Assembly: GCF_001767295.1 (NCBI RefSeq)
Contig: NZ_CP014944.1
Span: forward strand, 496,001 to 560,000
DNA: 64,000 nucleotides
Direction: 5' to 3'
Source: Colwellia sp. PAMC 20917
GTDB lineage: Bacteria > Pseudomonadota > Gammaproteobacteria > Enterobacterales > Alteromonadaceae
Shown: piece by piece, positions 57,231-64,000 of the stretch
How the letters are laid out: each line of letters starts with the position of its first letter
Position numbering within the stretch: the stretch's first letter is position 1
The notes under the pieces: model-generated
Database searches by the model: none
Seen by the model: only the letters and a program-made list of their open reading frames with translations
What the model was told of the DNA's origin: nothing
Translations under genes and position numbers: made by a program

Positions 57231-57247
57231 ATCTGGTCGTACCAATA
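57231..57247 (+). promoter_or_regulatory. FadR-type operator upstream of the aldehyde dehydrogenase
   Basis: On the minus strand TATTGGTACGACCAGAT; its last 13 bases, GGTACGACCAGAT, agree with the E. coli FadR sites of the fadL/fadBA type. It ends 37 bp before the start codon. Together with the fadE site it defines a small putative FadR regulon. Confidence 0.75.
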
Positions 57248-57284
57248 AAGCTATAAGACTCAATAACAACAATAAGGTTTAAAT

Positions 57285-58652
57285 ATGCCATACCAAGCAT
57301 TACTCACAAAACACAGTCAGTATTTTGATACTAATGTCACTCGAGATATTTCATGGCGTAAACAGCAACTACAAGCCATAAAAAAACTTGTTATTGAAAA
57401 CGAAAAAGATATTTTACAGGCTTTACAAGATGACCTTGCAAAACCGACTCTAGAAGCTTGGATCACTGAAATATCATACATAACCAGTGATGTTGACCAC
57501 ACGTGCAAACACCTCAATAAATGGGCTAAACCAAGGGGCGTTAGTACCCCCATAGTGGTACAACCGGGGAAATCATTTATTAAACCCGAGCCACAAGGCA
57601 CTGTATTAATTATTGGCGCGTGGAATTATCCTTTACAATTAGTATTGGCCCCTTTAATTGCCGTTATTGCTGCCGGTAATTGTGCCATCATCAAGCCTTC
57701 AGAGCTTGCTCCTGCTATTTCTGCACTTATTGGCCAACTTATTCCTAAGTATTTAGATAATAACGCCGTTAGTGTGGTTGAAGGCGGTGTTACAGAAACA
57801 ACCGCATTACTTACCTTAAACTTTGATCACATTATGTATACTGGCAATGGTCAAGTCGCTCGTATTGTCATGGCCGCAGCAGCAAAGCACTTAACGCCGG
57901 TGACATTAGAGCTTGGCGGCAAAAGTCCTGTTTACGTCGATGAAAGTGCCGATTTAACAATAACAGCACAGCGTATTGCTTGGGGCAAGTGGATGAATGC
58001 AGGGCAAACCTGTATAGCGCCTGACTATTTATTAGTAAAAGAAAACCTAGTTGAGCCATTAACACTAGCGTTGAAAGCTCAAATAACCGCTATGTTTGGT
58101 GAAAACCCAAAAAATAGTGATAGCTATGGCCGTATAATTAACCAACGTCATTGTCAGCGTATAGCCGATTATTTTAATGATGGTAAAATTTTGGTTGGCG
58201 GTGAAAGCGATATTGAAAGCTGCTATATCGCGCCAACTATTATCATTAATCCTGCTTTAGATAGTCCTTTAATGACAGAAGAGATTTTTGGCGCCATTTT
58301 ACCTATTGTCACTATTGAAAATTTTGATCAAGCAAAATCATTTGTCAAACAAAGAGAAAAACCACTTTCTGCTTATATCTTTAGCCGTAACAACGAGCAA
58401 GTAGCACAATGGGTAAATGAAATAAGTTCGGGGAGTCAATGTATTAACGATGTCATCATGTTTAATGCTGTACCTGATTTACCTTTTGGTGGCACTGGCC
58501 CTAGCGGTATTGGCCAATATAGTGGCAAAGCCGGTTTTGATAATTTTAGTCATCTAAAGTCAGTACTCAAACGCCCTTTTATTAAAGATATCCCGGTACG
58601 CTTCGCACCTTATTCAAAATGGAAACTTAAATTCTTACGTTTCATCCGATAA
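57285..58652 (+). CDS. Class-3 fatty aldehyde dehydrogenase
   Basis: 455 aa, short ALDH3-type (FALDH/coniferyl-aldehyde type). Catalytic Cys243 in NAGQTCIAPDYLL and Glu209 in TLELGGKSP sit at the same numbers as in animal ALDH3 enzymes. NAD(P)-binding region IIGAWNYPLQL and LIKPSE-like AIIKPSELAP are present. C-terminal hydrophobic patch FIKDIPVRFAPYSKWKLKFLR may aid membrane contact. It would oxidise long-chain aldehydes to acids, fitting its FadR-type operator and the neighbouring fadE. Confidence 0.93.
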   Translation: MPYQALLTKHSQYFDTNVTRDISWRKQQLQAIKKLVIENEKDILQALQDDLAKPTLEAWITEISYITSDVDHTCKHLNKWAKPRGVSTPIVVQPGKSFIKPEPQGTVLIIGAWNYPLQLVLAPLIAVIAAGNCAIIKPSELAPAISALIGQLIPKYLDNNAVSVVEGGVTETTALLTLNFDHIMYTGNGQVARIVMAAAAKHLTPVTLELGGKSPVYVDESADLTITAQRIAWGKWMNAGQTCIAPDYLLVKENLVEPLTLALKAQITAMFGENPKNSDSYGRIINQRHCQRIADYFNDGKILVGGESDIESCYIAPTIIINPALDSPLMTEEIFGAILPIVTIENFDQAKSFVKQREKPLSAYIFSRNNEQVAQWVNEISSGSQCINDVIMFNAVPDLPFGGTGPSGIGQYSGKAGFDNFSHLKSVLKRPFIKDIPVRFAPYSKWKLKFLRFIR

Positions 58653-58672
58653 AAATCTACCTAAATGTTTCT

Positions 58673-58700
58673 CAGAGGATGAAAAATCTTACATCCTCTG
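58673..58700 (+). terminator. Terminator-like hairpin after the aldehyde dehydrogenase
   Basis: CAGAGGATG / CATCCTCTG, a perfect 9-bp stem with a 10-nt loop, 20 bp after the stop; a short T-run (ATTTTTAAT) follows 6 bp on. Confidence 0.65.
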
Positions 58701-58771
58701 CCACCATTTTTAATCTATCTACTCACTAAAGATAATAAAAACAAAAACGCTTTTATCTGCTCGTATCTAGT

Positions 58772-58972
58772 CTAGCTAGCTGGTTTAATTGCCCCAGTTA
58801 GATGATAGTGTGAATAGACATGACTAATTAGATTTTCAGACACTAAATGAGATTGAAGAATTTTTCTTATATTCACTAATGCCACACTGAAGACACTAGG
58901 CTTCAAAGCGCTAACGTCAGCTTCACTAATAAAGCGGTCATTAGCATCGAAGATAACCTTGTGACTTCTGTT
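58772..58972 (-). pseudogene. 3' part of a small gene broken by the insertion sequence
   Basis: Open minus-strand frame of 66 codons up to the element's left end. It reads NRSHKVIFDANDRF then ISEADVSALKPSVF and ends HYHLTGAIKPAS. The other flank of the insertion (60744-60821) continues it in the same frame upstream (LPFLTQKLMSGN), so both parts join once the element is removed. One TGA stop lies in the 5' part. Family not recognised. Confidence 0.5.
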
Positions 58973-58973
58973 A

Positions 58974-60742
58974 GCCCAGCCTGTGTGAAAACTAATTATT
59001 GTAAGTTTTCATTATTGAGGGTTTATATCAGCTATTTAGAAGGCTTCGCGTAGCGAAGCCGATATTTATGAATATCCATGCTTTATATTTTTTATTCGTT
59101 CAAAATTGCTGATATTGGCTCCTATTTGAAACATATTTGGGTCTTTTAAGGAAAGAGTTACCTCTTACGGCAACATCACTTCCTTCATCAACTTTTCTAT
59201 TCCAAATATATTGAGCATTCTTTTTAAATTATACGCCAATACATGCAGGTTCAATTCTGTACTGACATTTTTAAACCCTCTTGTTAAAAGGTGCGTGGCT
59301 CCTGCCCACAACTTAATCGTACCAAAGGGATGTTCAACCGTTTGTTTTCGTTGAAGCATCGCATCAGGCGTTGCTTTGAGCAAGGCTTCCATTTTTTCCA
59401 TATCAGCTTCATGGATCCAACGTCTCATTCTTCTTGGGTCTTTTTTAGAACGGGTACATTGGCTTCGGATAGTGCAATTTTTACAAGCCATACCATTGAA
59501 GTAAATTTTGATATCTAACCCTCCTTCTATCGCATTGAATCGATGTTGAAGCTCATTGCCCGCAGGGCAAATATAAACATCATTATCTTGATTATATTCA
59601 AACAGTGACTTGTTAAAAATTCCCTTCTTTTCTGAGCCTGATGTATCGGTTTTTGGTACAAGCGTCGATACACCTAAATCTTGAGTATCTTTAATATCTT
59701 GTCGGCTGTAATAACCCTTATCTGCCAATATTGTTGTAACACTTTTCCCTAACGCTTTAAGTGTCAGTTTGGTCATATTGCACAACTGCCCCCTATCTGT
59801 TGTATTGGTGACTTCGTGAGCAACAATTAAATGATGTTTAGTATCGACAGCGCTTTGTATGTTATAGCAAATCGCTCGTGTCATGCCCTGTGTTTTCATC
59901 AAGCGAGAATCAGGATCGACTGTTGATACTTGTTTATCAGGATGATTATTGACGGCTAATTCCATCTCTTTTAGTTCAACGAGGTGTTGTTTTAAGAAAT
60001 CTAATTTAGATTCAATATTAGCAATGTATTGTGATGTGTTCTCTTGTGAATCTGACTGTTCAAGCTTCAAAAAATAATTATTAATATGCTTTTCTACTCG
60101 CTCAATATGAGACTTCATTTTACTTGGAGTGTAGTTTTTATCTTTGTTGTTGGATGCCTTAAACTTACTACCATCTATAGCAACAGTCGCTTCACTAAAC
60201 ATATTGAATTTATGGCACATTTGAACGAAGGTTTTACAGGTGTTTTTAATTCCACTGTGGTTATCTTTTCTAAAGTCAGCAATCGTTTTAAAGTCTGGGG
60301 ATAAACGCTCCGTGAGCCACATAAGTTCAACATTACGTTGTGTTTCTCGCTCTAGACAGCGTGATGACTGAATTCGGTTTAAATAACCATAGATATAAAT
60401 TTTGAGTAATATGGCGGGGTGATAACCAGGTCGGCCAGTTGCTTTAGATTGAACACCTTTGAAACCAAGGTTTTCTAAATCTAAACCATCGACAAATACA
60501 TCAATTACTCTAACAGGATTTTCTTTAGCGACAAAATCTTCAAGCATTTCTGGAAAGAGGGTTGCTTGGGAGCGAGATAAACCTTTAATATGACGTGACA
60601 TACAGCCAACATATAATCAATTAACCTAATGAATATTATAGCAAATATTGAGTGATATATTATCTTGTTTTGAGATTGATTGATCATAAGTATCCGGTGC
60701 TTATTCGAAAAAGTGATCAAAACGTTTTCACACAGGCTGAGC
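58974..60742 (-). mobile_element. IS1182-family insertion sequence (about 1.77 kb)
   Basis: Terminal inverted repeats: GCCCAGCCTGTGTGAAAAC at 58974-58992 and, on the minus strand of the right end, GCTCAGCCTGTGTGAAAAC at 60742-60724; 18 of 19 match. They enclose one transposase gene. The flanks show a short TAA (minus-strand sense) on both sides, a possible 3-bp target duplication. Both ends and the gene seem intact, so it may still be mobile. Confidence 0.85.
59165..60601 (-). CDS. IS1182-family transposase
   Basis: 478 aa DDE transposase. N-terminal domain KENPVRVIDVFVDGLDLENLGF and the TGRPGYHPAILLKIYIYGY block are typical of the family. DDE candidates: Asp in ATVAIDGSKF, Asp in ILADKGYYS and Glu in TVEHPFGTIK. 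A Cys-rich zinc-ribbon-like insert (YICPAG, MACKNCTIRSQC) lies before the last part. Full length, without frameshift. Confidence 0.93.
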   Translation of the reverse strand: MSRHIKGLSRSQATLFPEMLEDFVAKENPVRVIDVFVDGLDLENLGFKGVQSKATGRPGYHPAILLKIYIYGYLNRIQSSRCLERETQRNVELMWLTERLSPDFKTIADFRKDNHSGIKNTCKTFVQMCHKFNMFSEATVAIDGSKFKASNNKDKNYTPSKMKSHIERVEKHINNYFLKLEQSDSQENTSQYIANIESKLDFLKQHLVELKEMELAVNNHPDKQVSTVDPDSRLMKTQGMTRAICYNIQSAVDTKHHLIVAHEVTNTTDRGQLCNMTKLTLKALGKSVTTILADKGYYSRQDIKDTQDLGVSTLVPKTDTSGSEKKGIFNKSLFEYNQDNDVYICPAGNELQHRFNAIEGGLDIKIYFNGMACKNCTIRSQCTRSKKDPRRMRRWIHEADMEKMEALLKATPDAMLQRKQTVEHPFGTIKLWAGATHLLTRGFKNVSTELNLHVLAYNLKRMLNIFGIEKLMKEVMLP

Positions 60743-61204
60743 CATTACCTGACATTAGCTTTTGAGTTAAAAACGGCAGTTCAGAGATTCTAAAGCTTCA
60801 TTTTCCACTTAAAGAATCCATCTATGCACAACAGAATTTATACCTAAAATTTTTACATGGCGTTAGATCTAAAATCTCCAAAGCGGACATTATAATTATT
60901 CAAGTTTCAAACGAATTTAGAGTATTAAATCTAAGGCGGTTTCGCCCCCTTTGTGCCATAGAATCCTCTAATCAGGTGGTCAGTTAACAATGCATATTCT
61001 TCATCGTCTATGCTGCCATTTAAAACCAACAACTAACAAAGTGATTCATAGATAATTTATTAAACTAAGTCAGAGTTTATTATCCCTGCTCTATTATTAA
61101 ACAGCGCTCACCCAATGTTTAGATACTGAACATGTATTAACGAGAAGAATTTTTCGTTACCTAAATATAATTACAGATCAGTAAACCCACACCCAATTCA
61201 TTCG
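60743..61204. other. Gene-poor region right of the insertion sequence
   Basis: The first 80 bp (60744-60821, minus) hold the 5' part of the interrupted small gene. A 33-codon minus frame at 60931-61032 (ending IRGFYGTKGAKPP) looks protein-like but has no good ribosome site and may be a decayed gene. The CGGTTTCGCC patch near 60937 is the only GC-rich stretch. Nothing else is supported. Confidence 0.5.
60744..60821 (-). pseudogene. 5' part of the small gene broken by the insertion sequence
   Basis: From an ATG at 60821 the frame reads MDSLSGK, a TGA stop (60798-60800), then SFRISELPFLTQKLMSGN up to the element end. This frame matches that of the 3' part at 58772-58972. A TGG-to-TGA change would account for the stop. 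No ribosome site is obvious, so the true start may differ. Confidence 0.4.
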
Positions 61205-61771
61205 TTAATTTACGCTAACTGAAGTTACCATTTCATGGGCGAGTTCTTTAATTGAGTAGCCCTTTATGGCTATCCCAGCTTGTATCACAGCCTGAGGTAA
61301 TGTTGAGTCTTCGCAACTACTAGGGCTTTGCACTAAAACACGTCCACCCCTGTCTTTAATCGCCTTCAAGCCTTGTACGCCGTCATGACCTCCCCCCGTC
61401 AATATAATACCTAATGCCTGCTCCCCATAGTTATCAGCACCTGACTCCATAAGCACATCAATAGAAGGGCGAGCATGTTCAATTGCAAAATCTGTTGATA
61501 GTGCAAAATGCGCGTCTTCTACGAGTAAATGATAATCTGCTGGAGCAATAGTCACGGTTGAATGTTTGATCGGTTGTTTATCTAATGCTTCATGTACGGT
61601 CAATGACGTATGTTTTTGAAGGCTCTCAACTAGGTAGTCAAATTCAATAGATGATCGGTGAATAACAACAGCAATGGGTATCGAAAAATTATCAGGTAGT
61701 TGCGAAAAAAGCTGACCTAAAGCTTTTAAGCCGCCTAAACTTGTGCCAATAAAAATCATTTTTATTGGCAT
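61205..61771 (-). CDS. Stand-alone CheB-type methylesterase domain
   Basis: 188 aa, CheB catalytic domain without a receiver. Active-site Ser in GTSLGGLKAL (GASTGG in classical CheB), His in AVVIHRS and Asp in TGGGHDGVQGL are retained. Without a receiver it is either constitutively active or controlled by the accompanying multi-receiver protein. ATG overlaps the stop of the cheR-type gene (TAATG). Last gene of the operon. Confidence 0.88.
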   Translation of the reverse strand: MPIKMIFIGTSLGGLKALGQLFSQLPDNFSIPIAVVIHRSSIEFDYLVESLQKHTSLTVHEALDKQPIKHSTVTIAPADYHLLVEDAHFALSTDFAIEHARPSIDVLMESGADNYGEQALGIILTGGGHDGVQGLKAIKDRGGRVLVQSPSSCEDSTLPQAVIQAGIAIKGYSIKELAHEMVTSVSVN

Positions 61772-62643
61772 TAATCTATCCTTTGATAAATTCTGTTAGG
61801 CCCGTCTAACTCTTTATATTTATGTTCTAATGGCGTAAATTGTAAGGTTTCTTTATTGCCTAAAATTAAAATCCCAAAACGGCATAAACTGTTATGTAAT
61901 AAAAGAAGTACTCTATCACGTAGCGCTTCATTAAAATAAATCATCACATTACGGCACATAATCACGTTGAACTCGTTAAATGAACCATCAATTGTAAGGT
62001 TATGCCTTGAATAGACAATAGATTCACGTAGATGAGTCGCCAAAATAACGCTATCTTGCTGAGCGCTATAGTACTCAGAGAAAGACTTTAAACCACCTGC
62101 CTTTTGATAATTATCAGTGTACTCTTGCATAACACTTAATGGAAAAATACCCGCTTTAGCTTTTTTAATAATGGATTCATTGAAATCAGTAGCATAAATT
62201 TTACTGCGTTTCGTTAGCCCTTCTTCTTCCAACAAAATACTCATTGAAAGCGGCTCTTCGCCTGAAGAACAGCCTGCATGCCAAACACGAACACTAGGAT
62301 AGGTATGAAGTAAAGGGATCACTTTTTTCCTGAATACTTGATACATCTTAGGATCGCGAAACATCGCAGTTACATTGATAGACAGGTTAAGCAGGAAGCG
62401 CTCCATCATCAGTCGATCATATAATATTCTTTCTTGCAGTGCGCTAATCGACGGTAAGCTTTCTAAATTAACCAAGTTTCTAATGCGGCGTTTTAAAGAT
62501 GCACGAGCGTATTGTCGAAAATCAAAACCGTAATAGCGATAAACCCCCTCACAGAGCAGATCAATTTCTATCTCCTCCAAGAGGGCAAGCCGCGCTTGCT
62601 TAGTCGTTAACTGAGCAGCGCTTAAAGATTTATCATCTGTCAC
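61771..62643 (-). CDS. CheR-type methyltransferase
   Basis: 290 aa. CheR N-terminal domain (FRQYARASLKRRIRNLVN) and SAM-binding domain (WHAGCSSGEEPLSMSILLEEEG, NVIMCRNVMIYFNEAL). GTG start directly after the previous stop, with AGAGGAA. A cheR-cheB pair behind a hybrid kinase is a recurrent orphan arrangement without CheA; here it is distinct from the cheR of the main chemosensory operon. Confidence 0.9.
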   Translation of the reverse strand: MTDDKSLSAAQLTTKQARLALLEEIEIDLLCEGVYRYYGFDFRQYARASLKRRIRNLVNLESLPSISALQERILYDRLMMERFLLNLSINVTAMFRDPKMYQVFRKKVIPLLHTYPSVRVWHAGCSSGEEPLSMSILLEEEGLTKRSKIYATDFNESIIKKAKAGIFPLSVMQEYTDNYQKAGGLKSFSEYYSAQQDSVILATHLRESIVYSRHNLTIDGSFNEFNVIMCRNVMIYFNEALRDRVLLLLHNSLCRFGILILGNKETLQFTPLEHKYKELDGPNRIYQRID

Positions 62644-64000
62644 TTAGTTCCTCTCTTTATAAAGCCAAACACGCACTAAAGACAAGAGCTGCTCGGTATC
62701 AATAGGCTTAACAATATAATCAGATGCACCAGCATCCAAACATTTTTGCCTATCCTCCATCATCGCTTTTGCCGTAACGGCAATAATAGGTAGTGACTTA
62801 AACTTATCTATTTCCCGGATAGCTTGCATGGTTTGGTAACCGTCCATTTCGGGCATCATAATGTCCATTAACACGATTTCTATTTCAGGATGATTTTTAA
62901 GTTTTTCTATCGCCTCTTTACCACTTTCAGCATAAAGAGTAACGCAGTCATGCGCTTCAAATACAGAGGTAAGCGTAAAGATATTACGTACATCGTCATC
63001 AACAATAAGTAACGTTCGCCCCCAAAGCTGCGGGTCGTTTTCGTGCACTTGTTGTAACATCTGACGTTTAGATTCGGGCAAATTAGACTCAACTCTATGC
63101 AAAAACAAAGCAGTTTCATCAAGTAATCTCTCAGGAGACTTAACATTTTTAATGATTATGGTCTCAGCAACAGAATTTAGCTTAGTTTCTTCTTCTTCCG
63201 TTAGCTCTTTACCCGTATAAATAATAATAGGTAGACTGATGAGTTCAGGGTCTTTCTTGATCGTTTCAATCAATGATAAGCCACTTTCATCGGGCAATAT
63301 TAAGTCTAATACCATACAATGGAATTTTTGCTTTTTAAGCGCTTCTCTAGCCTCTTTAACTGTGGCTACAGCAGTTATATGTACATCACCATTACCAATT
63401 AAATCTATAATAGCAGCTCGTTGTTTCTCGTTATCTTCTACCACTAATAGCTGTTTATGCTTTTGTTTCTGAAAAGAGTCAATGTGTAAAAAAATATCTT
63501 GCATCGAGCTATCGTTTAGCGGCTTTTGTAAAAAGGAAATGGCCCCTTGCTTAAGACTACGTTGAGTAACATCATCAACAGAGACTACATGTACCGGAAT
63601 ATGACGTATTTTTACATCATGCTTAATACGATCAAGTACTGTCCAGCCATTCATTATAGGTAGTTTAATATCAAGAATAATAGCATCAGGGCGATATTCT
63701 TGGGCGCACAACAAGCCGGCATCGCCTGTTGTTGCTACAACACCTTTAAAGCCTTTTTCGCGAGCGTTATCTAATAATATTTTAGCAAAACTAATGTCAT
63801 CTTCAATAATCAATACAACTCGATCACCCGAAGAAATCAGAATACGATCATCCTCAACTTCTGCCATGGCATCTGACACGTATCTTGGTTTCATTTCAAC
63901 CGAAGTGGCATGAGTGCCATCCCCCTCATTAACCGATAAACGGGCTAAAGGGTTTTCAATCATTTTAGGTATAAGCGGTTTTTCGGTAGTACTTGGCCCG
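62644..64000 (-). CDS. Hybrid sensor kinase C-terminus with three receivers (partial)
   Basis: The frame is open to the right edge (continuing upstream of the ATG at 63963 with KPLIPK), so the gene is truncated by the window and that ATG is probably internal. The visible 450 codons hold three receiver domains: VVLIIEDDISF.. with LDIKLPIMNGW, KQLLVVEDNEKQ.. with LDLILPDESGL, and TLLIVDDDVRN.. with MDIMMPEMDGY and VKPID. Three C-terminal receivers are usual in large HAMP/GAF hybrid kinases; a kinase core is expected beyond the edge. First visible gene of the cheR-cheB-type operon. Confidence 0.85.
   Translation of the reverse strand, partial: GPSTTEKPLIPKMIENPLARLSVNEGDGTHATSVEMKPRYVSDAMAEVEDDRILISSGDRVVLIIEDDISFAKILLDNAREKGFKGVVATTGDAGLLCAQEYRPDAIILDIKLPIMNGWTVLDRIKHDVKIRHIPVHVVSVDDVTQRSLKQGAISFLQKPLNDSSMQDIFLHIDSFQKQKHKQLLVVEDNEKQRAAIIDLIGNGDVHITAVATVKEAREALKKQKFHCMVLDLILPDESGLSLIETIKKDPELISLPIIIYTGKELTEEEETKLNSVAETIIIKNVKSPERLLDETALFLHRVESNLPESKRQMLQQVHENDPQLWGRTLLIVDDDVRNIFTLTSVFEAHDCVTLYAESGKEAIEKLKNHPEIEIVLMDIMMPEMDGYQTMQAIREIDKFKSLPIIAVTAKAMMEDRQKCLDAGASDYIVKPIDTEQLLSLVRVWLYKERN

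Noticed and set aside
60931-61032. 33-codon minus frame ending GTKGAKPP.
   Set aside because: Protein-like but with a TTG start, no ribosome site and no recognised family; recorded only as part of the gene-poor region.
58740-61204. Genomic island or prophage around the insertion sequence.
   Set aside because: No integrase, tRNA target or phage gene is seen; a single insertion sequence explains the gap.

Overview
The window looks like a chromosomal segment of a marine, AT-rich gammaproteobacterium of the Alteromonadales, most like Colwellia or a close relative. This rests on the low GC content, on gene orders shared with Shewanella/Vibrio/E. coli (yfbV-ackA-pta, yffB-dapE, bamC/gcvR-bcp, perM-bepA-yfgD-hda-purM-purN), and on the protein sequences. 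No rRNA, tRNA or CRISPR array was seen.

Region 1 (1-17.4 kb, all minus strand) is a complete chemosensory operon in the order STAS, cheY, cheA, cheW, cheW, receptor, cheR, cheD, cheB, second receptor, STAS, receiver-PP2C-kinase, diguanylate cyclase, receiver protein, hybrid PAS kinase. The order and the WEEF receptor tail match the gammaproteobacterial F7-type system (Vibrio cholerae cluster III, Pseudomonas aeruginosa Che2). Here it is joined to an RsbU/RsbV-like partner-switching module and to c-di-GMP synthesis. The main receptor carries an N-terminal globin-like domain without a single histidine, three tandem near-copies of one PAS domain, and a repeat-built linker before a CheR-docking tail. 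Three otherwise unrelated proteins in the cluster end in the same acidic-ELF tail.

Region 2 (17.6-21.4 kb, plus strand) holds a coiled-coil/Sel1 protein, an M24 peptidase, yciB, yciI and a small secreted protein. Region 3 (21.6-26.3 kb, minus strand) is a tightly overlapping six-gene operon: OmpR-type regulator, sensor kinase, exported cupredoxin, FTR1-like permease without its iron-binding REXXE motifs, outer-membrane barrel and DUF1461 membrane protein.

Region 4 (26.8-45.9 kb) is mostly housekeeping: an SOS-boxed sulA-like gene, ychJ with its 3' end amplified as a 91-bp tandem repeat, xthA, rlmA, yfbV, ackA-pta, an ACT protein, yffB-dapE, an M15 peptidase, bamC (without dapA beside it), gcvR, bcp, a YgjP-type metalloprotein, an ATPase, perM, a TusA-like protein, bepA and an ArsC-family reductase. 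Region 5 (46-53.6 kb) contains a DUF2069 protein, an unusual Ig/PKD-like lipoprotein with HExxH, hda, a DUF2066 protein, purM-purN, a DUF3108 protein and yafJ.

Region 6 (53.7-58.7 kb) is a fatty-acid/aldehyde oxidation locus: fadE, a TetR regulator and a class-3 aldehyde dehydrogenase. FadR-like operators lie before fadE and before the dehydrogenase. Region 7 (58.7-64 kb) has an IS1182-family element, inserted into what looks like a small gene, and the 3' part of a second sensory operon (hybrid kinase with three receivers, cheR-type methyltransferase, stand-alone cheB-type methylesterase) that runs off the right edge.
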